The notes beneath the pieces are model-generated. The model worked only from the letters and a program-made list of their open reading frames with translations. It was not told the origin of the DNA and made no database searches. Shown one piece after another: positions 56,219-64,000 of a stretch of DNA of 64,000 bases. This DNA is from Fermentimonas sp. (GTDB lineage Bacteria; Bacteroidota; Bacteroidia; Bacteroidales; Dysgonomonadaceae). The position numbers were made by a program, and so were the translations under genes. The stretch is taken from positions 124,001-188,000 of the forward strand of contig JADMKP010000012.1 of assembly GCA_015478775.1 (NCBI GenBank), given 5' to 3'. The stretch's first letter is position 1, and every line of letters begins with the position of its first letter.

Positions 56219-57322
56219 ATGAAAAAAATATTATTTATCCTTTTATGTTTGTTTTTTCTACATACCTCTTTTGGGCAAAGTCTTCCCATTCGAGGTTTAG
56301 CAATCAGTGCTCCAACTGTAAAAGGTTTGGATTCATTCGTGAAATTTATTGACGAGGAGCTAGCGCCTGCACATTTTAATATGCTGGTACTTCGCGTTGA
56401 TTGGAATTATAATTATAAAAGTCACCCCGAGCTTAAAGATGAGAATCCTCTTTCCAAAGAAGATGTAAAGAGAATTGTTGAGGTTTGCAAAAGACACAAT
56501 ATTAAAATCGCTCCTCAGATTAATCTTTTGGGACATCAGTCATGGGCCAACACAACTTATAGCTTATTAAGAGAGTATCCGGAGTTTGATGAAACTCCTC
56601 ATATAAATACTGAGACAGATTACGGTCCTTGGCCAAATGAAGTCGGGCTATACTGCAAAAGTTATTGTCCTCTACATCCTGAGGTTCATGAAGTAGTTTT
56701 TGCATTAGTGGATGAATTAATGGATGTTTTTGAGTCTGAATATTTTCATGCAGGTATGGATGAGGTGTTTTATATTGGAGATGATAATTGTCCAAGATGC
56801 AATGGTAGAGATAAAGCAGAACTTTTTGCGGGAGAGGTAACCAAAATCAATAATCATCTTGAAATGAAAGATAGAAGACTTATGATATGGGGAGATAGAT
56901 TGATAGATGGTAAAACAACTGGAGTGGGGCTTTGGGAAGGTAGTTATAATAATACCCATAGCGCAATTGACATGATACCAAAGAGTGTCTTTATTTGTGA
57001 TTGGCATTACAACCGGGCTGAATTAACTAGTGTTGGCTTTGCTATGAAAGGGTTTGATGTGGTTACTTCTCCTTGGAACAACCCAGAAGTAGCAGTTATT
57101 CAACTTCAGGATATGTTGGACTTTCGTAAACATTCTAATCCAGTTATGGCTAATCGTTTTAAAGGTATTATTGCTACTGTATGGTCAGGGGCTGAGTCTT
57201 TCTTGAGAGAATATTATAATCCGAAGACTTCAAATATAGACTCAGATGAAAATAATAATAGAGGCAGAGATGCTCGAACCGTGAAGTTATTGATTGAAGA
57301 GTTTAAAAAATTAAATAACTAA
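56219..57322 (+). CDS. GH20-type beta-N-acetylhexosaminidase-like protein
   Basis: Exported 367-aa TIM-barrel glycosidase (signal peptide MKKILFILLCLFFLHTSFGQ). The GH20 catalytic Asp-Glu pair is in YFHAGMDEVFYIG (Asp181-Glu182), where Glu donates the proton and Asp orients the acetamido group. IAPQINLLGHQSW and MIWGDRLIDG are typical barrel strands. The N-terminal zincin-like domain of many GH20 enzymes is absent. An upstream ATG at 56207 would add four residues; the one at 56219 starts the signal peptide directly. It should cleave terminal GlcNAc or GalNAc. Confidence 0.85.
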   Translation: MKKILFILLCLFFLHTSFGQSLPIRGLAISAPTVKGLDSFVKFIDEELAPAHFNMLVLRVDWNYNYKSHPELKDENPLSKEDVKRIVEVCKRHNIKIAPQINLLGHQSWANTTYSLLREYPEFDETPHINTETDYGPWPNEVGLYCKSYCPLHPEVHEVVFALVDELMDVFESEYFHAGMDEVFYIGDDNCPRCNGRDKAELFAGEVTKINNHLEMKDRRLMIWGDRLIDGKTTGVGLWEGSYNNTHSAIDMIPKSVFICDWHYNRAELTSVGFAMKGFDVVTSPWNNPEVAVIQLQDMLDFRKHSNPVMANRFKGIIATVWSGAESFLREYYNPKTSNIDSDENNNRGRDARTVKLLIEEFKKLNN

Positions 57323-57366
57323 AGTAATAATTTAGACGGATCATATCAAACCTTAAAGTTTGGATA

Positions 57367-58563
57367 ATGAGAGACTATGATTTCACTAAGCGTAACACAT
57401 CTATAGATATACTAAGAGCATTAACAATGGTGTTGATGATTTTTGTTAATGATTTATGGACTGTTAATGATGTTCCAAAATGGATGCAACACGCTAATAT
57501 GAATGAAGACTTTCTGGGGTTAGCAGATGTGGTTTTTCCACTTTTCCTTTTTGTTATGGGTATGTCTATACCATATGCCATTAAACGGAGGTTTAGTAAA
57601 GGATATTCAGAACTTAGCACCATAATACATATACTTACTAGAACATTTGCCTTGTTAATTATGGGTATATTTACTGTAAATACAGAAATAGGTTTCTCTC
57701 GAGATATGATTATAAATAGAGATTCTTTTCTAATACTTATGGTTGTGGGTTTCTTATTGATATGGAACTTATATCCTAAAACAGATAAGCAGATTCGTTA
57801 TTTATATGAAGTCCTAAAAATTATAGGAGTATTGTTACTTGTTTTTTTAGCGATTGTTTATCGCGATGAAAATGGTGAAGTCATGCAGGTTCGTTGGTGG
57901 GGTATACTTGGTTTAATTGGATGGGCTTATCTTGTATGCAGTTTGATTTATTTATTTGTACGTAATAAGATCTCTGTAATATTGGCTTTCTGGGTAGGAT
58001 TTGTAATATTGTGTTTGATAAAAAGTAGCAACATAATACCAAGAGAAAGCTTTATAAATAGCTTTATCAATATATTTCAATTAGGCACCGGAGCAAATGT
58101 ATCATTCACAATGGGAGGCATATTATTTTCGATGTTATTGGTTAAATATTGGGATTTATTGAATTATAAAAAAATATTATATTTTGTAACAATTGCATTG
58201 TTCCTTTTTTTATTGGCCGTTATTTCTAATAATTACTGGATTGTTTCAAAGAATGAAGCTACCTTACCATGGGTACTATATTGTTTGTCAATAGCAGTTG
58301 CAAGCTATGTTATTATTGATTATTTAGTTTATATAGGAAAGGCTTCATGGTTCACTTTAATTAAATCTGCTGGAACGGCAACTCTAACTTGTTACTTGGT
58401 GCCTTATGTACTGTACAGTTTGTTTTATGGAATAATTAATGCTTCATTTCCTGGATGGGTGATAAGTGGAGTACCAGGATTAATAAAGAGTGCAGTATTT
58501 GCTTTTTTATGTGTGGGAATTACAGCATTACTTGAACAAAATAAGATAAAAATAAAGGTTTGA
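57367..58563 (+). CDS. HGSNAT-like transmembrane N-acetyltransferase (DUF5009/DUF1624-like)
   Basis: Membrane protein of 398 aa with about ten segments. Its start, RNTSIDILRALTMVLMIFVN, and the following QHANMNEDFLGLADVVFPLFLFVMGMSI match the conserved opening of lysosomal heparan-alpha-glucosaminide N-acetyltransferase relatives. The His of QHAN appears to correspond to the conserved His reported as catalytic there. That enzyme uses cytosolic acetyl-CoA to acetylate terminal glucosamine on the other side of the membrane. It lies between GH20 and a ROK kinase. Activity on PUL oligosaccharides is inferred. Confidence 0.82.
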   Translation: MRDYDFTKRNTSIDILRALTMVLMIFVNDLWTVNDVPKWMQHANMNEDFLGLADVVFPLFLFVMGMSIPYAIKRRFSKGYSELSTIIHILTRTFALLIMGIFTVNTEIGFSRDMIINRDSFLILMVVGFLLIWNLYPKTDKQIRYLYEVLKIIGVLLLVFLAIVYRDENGEVMQVRWWGILGLIGWAYLVCSLIYLFVRNKISVILAFWVGFVILCLIKSSNIIPRESFINSFINIFQLGTGANVSFTMGGILFSMLLVKYWDLLNYKKILYFVTIALFLFLLAVISNNYWIVSKNEATLPWVLYCLSIAVASYVIIDYLVYIGKASWFTLIKSAGTATLTCYLVPYVLYSLFYGIINASFPGWVISGVPGLIKSAVFAFLCVGITALLEQNKIKIKV

Positions 58564-58615
58564 CTACAATTATATAAATTGTAAATCTATTAATTACTGA
58601 AAAATAATATATGAT

Positions 58616-59452
58616 ATGGAAAATATAATAGGCATTGATATGGGTGGTACTTCCATTATGGGAGGTTTAATAGAAGGTGATACGATAATTAAACATTTTA
58701 CAACTGAGACGAAAGCACAGGAAGGCGGGGAAGTTACTTTAAATCTACTTATAGAGGTTATTCGTCAATTAAAAAATAAGGATACCAAAGGTATTGGTAT
58801 AGGGGTACCCAGTGTTGTAGACCGAAATAAGGGAATTGTGTATAATGTTCAAAATATCAAAGATTGGGATGAAGTGTATTTAAAAGATATATTGGAAGCA
58901 GAATTTGACCTTCCTGTATTTATTGATAACGATGCCAATTGTTTTGCATATGGAGAGAAAATATTTGGGAAGGGCAAAGAGTTTAAAAATTTTGTGGGAA
59001 TAACCTTAGGAACTGGCGTGGGAGGTGGTATAATTCAAAATAATCATCTCTTGATTGATTCCAATTGCGGCTCCGGAGAATTCGGAGAAATCCCGTATTT
59101 AAATTCTGTTTTGGAGGATTATTGTGGTAGTAGTTTTTTTGTCAGAAATGCCAACATGTCGGGTTACGAGGTTGCATTAAAAGCTAAACAAGGAGACTTA
59201 GAAGCCGTAAGTGTTTATGAAGAATATGGATTACATTTATCAATGCTTGTTAAAATAATCTTGCTGATTATTGATCCAGAAGCTATTATATTTGGTGGCT
59301 CAATTGCTAAGTCTTTTAATCTTTTTGAAAAGTCTATGTTCGAAAATTTAAAGGATTTTCCTTATCCTAAATCAATTGATAAAATAAAGATAATGACTTC
59401 TGAATTACACGAAATTGGAATTTTAGGAGCTGGCGCTTTGTGTATTGATTAA
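58616..59452 (+). CDS. ROK-family sugar kinase
   Basis: Cytoplasmic 278-aa ROK protein. The phosphate-1 motif IIGIDMGGTSIMGGLIEG is intact, as are DNDANCFAYGEKIFG (catalytic Asp) and GITLGTGVGGGII. The usual ROK zinc site (CxCGxxGCxE) is absent; only SGEFGEIPYL and EDYCGSS remain in that region. It probably phosphorylates glucosamine, GlcNAc or a related hexose released by the PUL enzymes. A second ROK gene follows at 60604. Confidence 0.85.
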   Translation: MENIIGIDMGGTSIMGGLIEGDTIIKHFTTETKAQEGGEVTLNLLIEVIRQLKNKDTKGIGIGVPSVVDRNKGIVYNVQNIKDWDEVYLKDILEAEFDLPVFIDNDANCFAYGEKIFGKGKEFKNFVGITLGTGVGGGIIQNNHLLIDSNCGSGEFGEIPYLNSVLEDYCGSSFFVRNANMSGYEVALKAKQGDLEAVSVYEEYGLHLSMLVKIILLIIDPEAIIFGGSIAKSFNLFEKSMFENLKDFPYPKSIDKIKIMTSELHEIGILGAGALCID

Positions 59453-59455
59453 TTT

Positions 59456-59480
59456 AATTATTATCATTTAAATAATAATT
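59456..59480 (+). other. AT-only hairpin after the ROK kinase gene
   Basis: AATTATTAT (59456-59464) pairs with ATAATAATT (59472-59480) around a 7-nt loop. It is weak because it has no G-C pairs, and may be a minor 3'-end structure. Confidence 0.35.
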
Positions 59481-59565
59481 CCTTATATATTTGAACATTC
59501 CGTATGAAAATTTGTCATAAGATCCATATAATGTAATTAGTTAGTAATTATAAAAAGAATTTATT

Positions 59566-60441
59566 ATGAGATATGTATTGATTTGTTTCGCATTTTTGTT
59601 TGTCTTAAATATTAATGCTCAAGAGATACCTTACAAGCTAGAGGAGTTGACAGCAACCGATTTTGTTAAAGCTGTAGATAAAAGTTCAAAAACTGTAATC
59701 TTACCAATTGGAGTTTTTGAAAAGCATGGACCGCATATGCCTCTTGGTACCGATCTGTATACAGCAAGAGAGATTGCATTACGTTCAGCTGAAAAGGAAT
59801 ACACAGTTGTATTTCCTTGGTATTATTTTAGCCAGATAAATGAAGCACGTCATCAACCTGGAACAATAGCCTATTCTCCAGAACTTATATGGAATGTTTT
59901 ACAGGAAACATTAGATGAGCTAAACAGAAATGGTTTCGATAAAATAATTATAATTAACGGCCATGGGGGTAATAATTCATTTTTAAATTATTTTGGGATG
60001 TCTCAACTTTCTAAAAAAAGAGATTATTCACTATATTGTTATCAAGTATCCTATGATAGAGAAGTAATTGATAAAGCAGAGGCTTTGACACAGCATGATC
60101 CATATGATCAGCATGCTGGAAATAGAGAAACGTCTATAGTTAAAGCTATTGTGCCAGATTTAGTATTCCCTGAAAAAGCCGATCAACAATCAGGAGTTGA
60201 TTTAGATCGTTTAAACAATTTAAATCATGTATTTACAGGAATATGGTGGTATGCACAATATCCAAATCACTATTCAGGAGATGGTTCGAAAGCAAATAAA
60301 GAAGCAGGTGAACTAATTTTAAATAGTGTTGTGAATCAGTTTGTAAATACAATTAGAGAAATAAAAGAAGATAGAAATGTGACTGAACTTCAGGAACAAT
60401 TTTATAAAGAGGCTGAAAATCCATTAGATACCAAACAATAG
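59566..60441 (+). CDS. Exported creatininase-family amidohydrolase
   Basis: A 291-aa protein with a signal peptide (MRYVLICFAFLFVLNINAQ). Creatininase-family metal ligands are visible in VILPIGVFEKHGPHMPLGTD (Glu, His, Asp), IIINGHGGNNSFLNYF (His) and QHAGNRETSIVKA (Glu). The family cleaves cyclic or linear amide bonds. Family members with signal peptides inside PULs are not characterised to my knowledge. In this setting it might act on an amide-linked sugar modification. It lies between the two ROK genes. Confidence 0.83.
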   Translation: MRYVLICFAFLFVLNINAQEIPYKLEELTATDFVKAVDKSSKTVILPIGVFEKHGPHMPLGTDLYTAREIALRSAEKEYTVVFPWYYFSQINEARHQPGTIAYSPELIWNVLQETLDELNRNGFDKIIIINGHGGNNSFLNYFGMSQLSKKRDYSLYCYQVSYDREVIDKAEALTQHDPYDQHAGNRETSIVKAIVPDLVFPEKADQQSGVDLDRLNNLNHVFTGIWWYAQYPNHYSGDGSKANKEAGELILNSVVNQFVNTIREIKEDRNVTELQEQFYKEAENPLDTKQ

Positions 60442-60449
60442 GGTATCTA
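60425..60449 (+). other. Hairpin over the creatininase stop codon
   Basis: TAGATACC (60425-60432) pairs perfectly with GGTATCTA (60442-60449) and encloses the stop codon at 60439-60441. A second AT-only stem, TTATAAT/ATTATAA, follows at 60458-60480. No T-run follows the first stem, so termination would be weak or partial. Confidence 0.45.
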
Positions 60450-60550
60450 TAATAAGATTATAATGGTAATTTTATTATAAATGAGTTGTATTTAGATAAA
60501 CGGTTTATTAAGATAATGTTTGTACATAGTAGAAAACGGGTATAATATTG

Positions 60551-60558
60551 TATTTTTG
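60551..60558 (+). promoter_or_regulatory. -7 box for the second ROK gene
   Basis: TATTTTTG matches TAnnTTTG 45 bp before the ATG at 60604. It suggests separate expression of the second ROK protein together with the LacI gene. Confidence 0.45.
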
Positions 60559-60603
60559 TCTTTTATTATCACACTGTTAATGAGGAATTATTAAAATTTA
60601 TAT

Positions 60604-61467
60604 ATGATATTCAATCAAGCGAAGCTTTATGAAAATGTTATTGGTGTAATTTTCGGGGGAAAATATCTTCATGTCGGAAGATTAGAAAATGGAAGTATTA
60701 CTGAAATAACCAGAAAAGAAATTAATAATAGAGAATCTCAAGAAGTCATACTTAATGAAATAATTTCTACAATAAGAAAAGTTTATAATAACACGGTTGT
60801 TGCAATAGGAATAGGAGTGCCGAGTCTTGTAAACTTAAAGAAAGGAATTGTATTTAAACCAACAAATATACCGTCTTGGAGTAAAGTTCATTTAAAAGAT
60901 ATATTAGAGGAGAATTTTAAAGTGCCTATTTACGTTAATAATGATGCGAACTGTTTTGCATTGGGAGAAAAATACTTTGGGGTAGCAAAAGACTTTGAAA
61001 ACGTAGCAGGTATAACAATCGGTACTGGATTAGGGGTAGGCATTATTATTAACAGTAAACTCTATTCAGGCCGAAACTCTGGTGCGGGTGAATTTTGCTC
61101 AGTACCATATAAAGAATATGATTATGAATATTATTGCAGCTCTAAATACTTTGAAGAAAAATATGGATTGAAATACGACGTTTTAATTAATAGAGCTAGA
61201 AAAAAGGATAAAATTGCGTTGGCTATTTTCGAATTATTTGGTATTGATTTAGGCAATTTAATAAAAACTATAATTTATACTCTCGATCCCGATGCTTTAA
61301 TAATTGGAGGAAGGATTTCTGAAGCTTACGTGTATTTCAAAGAGTCTATGTTTAAAACTGTAAAGACATTTATTTATAAGACTTCTATAGATCATATTAA
61401 AATTCTTCAGTCGAAAGAGTCAGATATTTCAATATATGGTGCTGCGGCACTATGCTTTGAAGAATGA
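60604..61467 (+). CDS. ROK-like protein with degenerate phosphate-binding motif
   Basis: This 287-aa protein is a clear relative of the ROK kinase at 58616: GVPSLVNLKKGIVFKPTNI, NNDANCFALGEKYFG (catalytic Asp kept) and GITIGTGLGVGIIIN. But the N-terminal phosphate-1 motif reads VIGVIFGGKYLHVGRLENG, where the partner has GIDMGGTSIMGGL; the ATP-binding Asp and the Thr are lost. The zinc site is also missing. It is 9 bp before the LacI regulator, so it may be a sugar-sensing or regulatory subunit and not a kinase. That is inference. Confidence 0.8.
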   Translation: MIFNQAKLYENVIGVIFGGKYLHVGRLENGSITEITRKEINNRESQEVILNEIISTIRKVYNNTVVAIGIGVPSLVNLKKGIVFKPTNIPSWSKVHLKDILEENFKVPIYVNNDANCFALGEKYFGVAKDFENVAGITIGTGLGVGIIINSKLYSGRNSGAGEFCSVPYKEYDYEYYCSSKYFEEKYGLKYDVLINRARKKDKIALAIFELFGIDLGNLIKTIIYTLDPDALIIGGRISEAYVYFKESMFKTVKTFIYKTSIDHIKILQSKESDISIYGAAALCFEE

Positions 61468-61476
61468 AAATAAAAT

Positions 61477-62478
61477 ATGGCAAAAAAAGTTAGCATATAT
61501 GACATAGCAGATAGGCTGAAAATATCACCCTCTACAGTATCTCGTGCTTTGTCACGTAGTTCCTTAGTTAATGTACAAACAAAAATGCTTGTTTCTAAAA
61601 CAGCTGAGGAGATGGGGTACATTGACCATAAGACGCCGAGTAATGCTAATACTATTGCAATTATTGTACCTGAATTCAACAATTATTTTTACAGTGAAGT
61701 TATTTCTTCTATTCAAAACAGTATAAAAAACAAGTATCTTCTTTCAATTTACTGTTCTTTTAATTCTTTTAAAATTGAAAAAGAAATTGTTTCTAAAATG
61801 AATCCTGATCATATCAGATGTCTCATTATTTCTCAAAGCATGGATAGTGAAGATTCATCTCATATTAAAGATATTGAGAAAAAAGGGATACCTATAATTT
61901 TATTTAATCGAGTGAATTATAACTTCAATAGTCCAAAATTCTTAATAGATAATTATAGGGATTCATATTTATTGACTGAACATCTGCTTTCTTCTGGGTA
62001 TAATAAAATTGCTTTTGCTGCAAAACATTTTAATTGTCAAATTTATAAAGAAAGAGTTCAGGCTTATAAAGACGTACTAATTGAAAATAATATTGGTTTT
62101 AACCCTGATTATCTACTTTACAGCGAGTTAACATTAGATGATACTCATGATGTAATTTCACGATTTATAAATCTTAAATCACGTCCCGATGCCTTAATAC
62201 TCCCTACTTTCATTTCTGCATTGCAAGCTATTTCTATTGCTAAAATAAACAATATCTCTACACCCGAAGAAATGGCAATAGTTTCATTTGATGGAGATCC
62301 AGAATGTAGGTATTCATCTCCCTCTATTACAGGTATAGAACGACCTTGTACTGAGATAGGATCAAAAATAGGTCAATTATCATTAGAGATATGTGATAAT
62401 AAAATATATGATAAAAATACCACAAAAATTTTTCATTCTAACCTAATAATAAGAGGTTCATCACTATCTATATTCTGA
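61477..62478 (+). CDS. LacI-family transcriptional regulator
   Basis: The 333-aa protein has an N-terminal helix-turn-helix with hinge helix (SIYDIADRLKISPSTVSRALS) and a periplasmic-binding-protein-like effector domain (NTIAIIVPEFNNYFYSEVISS onward; RPDALILPTF, MAIVSFDGDPECRYSSPSIT). It ends the PUL and lies 9 bp after the ROK-like gene. It is the obvious local regulator of the locus; the TTGCA array before susC is a candidate target, not proven. Confidence 0.92.
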   Translation: MAKKVSIYDIADRLKISPSTVSRALSRSSLVNVQTKMLVSKTAEEMGYIDHKTPSNANTIAIIVPEFNNYFYSEVISSIQNSIKNKYLLSIYCSFNSFKIEKEIVSKMNPDHIRCLIISQSMDSEDSSHIKDIEKKGIPIILFNRVNYNFNSPKFLIDNYRDSYLLTEHLLSSGYNKIAFAAKHFNCQIYKERVQAYKDVLIENNIGFNPDYLLYSELTLDDTHDVISRFINLKSRPDALILPTFISALQAISIAKINNISTPEEMAIVSFDGDPECRYSSPSITGIERPCTEIGSKIGQLSLEICDNKIYDKNTTKIFHSNLIIRGSSLSIF

Positions 62479-62500
62479 AGATTTTTAATGATAAAATGGT

Positions 62501-62508
62501 TATCTTTG
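62501..62508 (+). promoter_or_regulatory. -7 box for the E1 alpha-E1 beta operon
   Basis: TATCTTTG is a perfect TAnnTTTG match just after the LacI gene. The leader to the ATG at 62604 would be about 90 nt. Confidence 0.5.
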
Positions 62509-62603
62509 CGAGATATTAAAAACTATTTATATAACTAAATGTTATATACACGATTGTAATTCACAGCTTATTATTATAAAACTAGTTCAAAATAAACAGA
62601 TAA

Positions 62604-63713
62604 ATGACTCAAAAAGATTTACCTGAGGTGTTTCATGATTTTAATCCAATTGAAGATAAAATGCTACGTATCATCGATGATGAAGGGAATGTTGTCAATA
62701 AAAGATTGATGCCCTCGTTAGATGATGAAACTATTATAGATGCTTATAAACAAATGCTTTATGAGAGGGTTGCCGATGAAATGGCTATATCTTATCAAAG
62801 ACAGGGCAGAATGTATACATTTACTCCTAATCTGGGGCAAGAAGCAATTCACATTGCAGCTGGTATGAATATTAGACACCAGGACTGGCTAGTTCCGGCT
62901 TTTCGCGAAATGGGTGTACTCCTTTCAAAAGGTGTTACAATGAAAGAGATGTTTCTTTTTTACTTGGGCAATGAGCACGGAGGCAGTTTTAAGAATGCTA
63001 ACAATACTCTACCCATAGCTATTTCTATTGGAACGCAGTTTCATCATGCTACAGGAATTGGGTATTCAGTAAAACAGCAGAAAAAAGATGAAGCTGTTTT
63101 TACTTTCATAGGTGATGGTGGCACTTCGGAAGGTGATTTTAGTGAATCACTTAATTTTGCGGGTGTATGGCAAGTGCCTGTAATATTTACCATTCAGAAT
63201 AATCAATATGCTATATCAGTTCCGGTTAAATCACAAACTAAGTCAATAAACCTTGCCGTAAAATCGGTTGCCTTCGGGATTCCGGGAATTAAGGTTGATG
63301 GTAACGATTTCTTCGCTATGTATCTTGCATACAAAACAGCAGCTGAGTATGCACTTGCCGGAAATGGTCCGGTGTTAATTGAGGCATTTACTTACAGACT
63401 AGGTGCTCATACCACTTCTGACGATCCTTCTAAGTATAGAAAAAAAGAGGAGGAAGAAGAATGGGCGTTGGTTGATCCTTTACTTCGTTTAGAGAAGTAT
63501 ATGAGAGTAAATAATCTTTGGAATTTAGATGTTGAGGCGTTGAGGGAAAAGTATAAAAAAGATGTTGATGCTCAGTTTAATGATGCAGAGAAGAATAAAA
63601 AATATCCGATCGATGATATATTCAACTATATGTATAGCGATATGCCGCAAGATCTTTTGAGACAAAAAGCTGAATATGAACAATTTTTAAGCTGGAAGGA
63701 GAATAGGAAATGA
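62604..63713 (+). CDS. 2-oxoacid dehydrogenase E1 alpha subunit (pyruvate dehydrogenase-like)
   Basis: Thiamine-diphosphate-dependent decarboxylase subunit, 369 aa. Motifs are [20 protein letters not shown], the TPP motif [18 protein letters not shown] ending in NNQYAIS, and [16 protein letters not shown] (the phosphorylation-loop equivalent). The ~40-residue N-terminal extension resembles the alpha subunit of the heterotetrameric pyruvate or branched-chain type; pyruvate is slightly favoured. It overlaps the beta gene by 4 nt (ATGA). Confidence 0.9.
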   Translation: MTQKDLPEVFHDFNPIEDKMLRIIDDEGNVVNKRLMPSLDDETIIDAYKQMLYERVADEMAISYQRQGRMYTFTPNLGQEAIHIAAGMNIRHQDWLVPAFREMGVLLSKGVTMKEMFLFYLGNEHGGSFKNANNTLPIAISIGTQFHHATGIGYSVKQQKKDEAVFTFIGDGGTSEGDFSESLNFAGVWQVPVIFTIQNNQYAISVPVKSQTKSINLAVKSVAFGIPGIKVDGNDFFAMYLAYKTAAEYALAGNGPVLIEAFTYRLGAHTTSDDPSKYRKKEEEEEWALVDPLLRLEKYMRVNNLWNLDVEALREKYKKDVDAQFNDAEKNKKYPIDDIFNYMYSDMPQDLLRQKAEYEQFLSWKENRK

Positions 63714-64000
63714 GTGTTATGACAATGGTGAAGGCGATTAACAATGCGCTGGATATTAAGCTTAATGAAGATAAAAGTATAGTTGTATACGGTGAGGATG
63801 TTGGGGTTGAAGGCGGCGTGTTTCGTGTAACAGAAGGTTTGCAAAAAAAATATGGTGTTGAAAGAGTATTTGATTCACCTTTAGCGGAGTCGGGAATTGT
63901 GGGAACTGCATTGGGTATGGCTATATCGGGACTTAGGCCTATTGTGGAACTTCAATTTGATGGTTTTACTTATCCTGCATTTAATCAGATTGCATCAAAT
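63710..64000 (+). CDS. 2-oxoacid dehydrogenase E1 beta subunit, partial
   Basis: The first 97 codons are present and the gene runs off the window edge. [54 protein letters not shown] and [20 protein letters not shown] are the standard opening of the E1 beta transketolase-like pyrimidine domain. The ATG overlaps the alpha-subunit stop (ATGA), so translation is coupled. E2 and E3 genes would lie beyond the window. Confidence 0.93.
   Translation, partial: MSVMTMVKAINNALDIKLNEDKSIVVYGEDVGVEGGVFRVTEGLQKKYGVERVFDSPLAESGIVGTALGMAISGLRPIVELQFDGFTYPAFNQIASN

Overview
The window is chromosomal DNA from a member of the Bacteroidota, most likely the order Bacteroidales. The base composition is AT-rich. 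Promoters are of the TAnnTTTG (-7) type, seen many times here, instead of TATAAT. There is a SusC/SusD pair, a fused gamma-alpha KorA with KorB, a MurA with Asp in place of the catalytic Cys, and a GH57/GT4/debranching-enzyme glycogen cassette. A Dysgonomonas/Proteiniphilum-like genus would fit, but nothing in the sequence proves the genus. I saw no rRNA, tRNA, CRISPR array, phage gene or intact insertion sequence.

Layout. 1-6.2 kb: proline catabolism (P5C dehydrogenase and proline dehydrogenase, divergent) and 2-oxoacid:ferredoxin oxidoreductase KorAB. 6.2-13 kb: MurA and MurB, an RsmI-like methylase, a secreted sugar-isomerase-like protein, an RsmF-like rRNA methyltransferase and an orphan sensor kinase. 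13.1-15.6 kb: a small coiled-coil protein, ZapA and RNase Y, with a structured ZapA-RNase Y spacer. 15.6-20.3 kb: glycogen/alpha-glucan cassette. 20.4-25.2 kb: rhomboid protease, diaminopimelate dehydrogenase, Lgt, flavodiiron protein and NagB. 25.3-37.8 kb: thioredoxin-fold proteins, an esterase, an AddA/RecB-like helicase-nuclease overlapping a SUI1 protein, a TGS-domain nucleoside kinase, MnmE, a class C beta-lactamase-like serine hydrolase and a DUF4153-type membrane protein. 37.9-42 kb: FAD/Rieske oxidoreductase, a second rhomboid protein and two L,D-transpeptidases. 42-46.1 kb: a metal-transport island (a P-type ATPase with an unusual CPG motif, an HMA protein and a YczE-like/cytidylate-kinase-like fusion). 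46.4-62.5 kb: a polysaccharide utilization locus (PUL). 62.6-64 kb: E1 alpha and the start of E1 beta of a 2-oxoacid dehydrogenase.

The PUL is the most system-like part. It has SusCD, an alkaline phosphatase, a GH2 lipoprotein resembling exo-beta-D-glucosaminidase with a C-terminal discoidin-type domain, a GH20-type hexosaminidase, a polytopic membrane protein related to lysosomal heparan-alpha-glucosaminide N-acetyltransferase, a ROK kinase, an exported creatininase-family amidase, a ROK-like protein with a degenerate phosphate-binding motif and a LacI regulator. Together they suggest use of a glucosamine-rich, possibly partly de-N-acetylated and phosphorylated glycan, in which transmembrane acetylation may convert terminal GlcN to GlcNAc for the GH20 enzyme.

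Two regulatory patterns stand out. A 16-bp dyad of the form TGTCN-N6-TGACA lies exactly 37 bp upstream of the -7 box in both metal-island promoters, close to the position used by CRP/FNR-type class II activators. Six TTGCA-core repeats, two pairs of them spaced exactly 10 bp, lie in the leader before susC.
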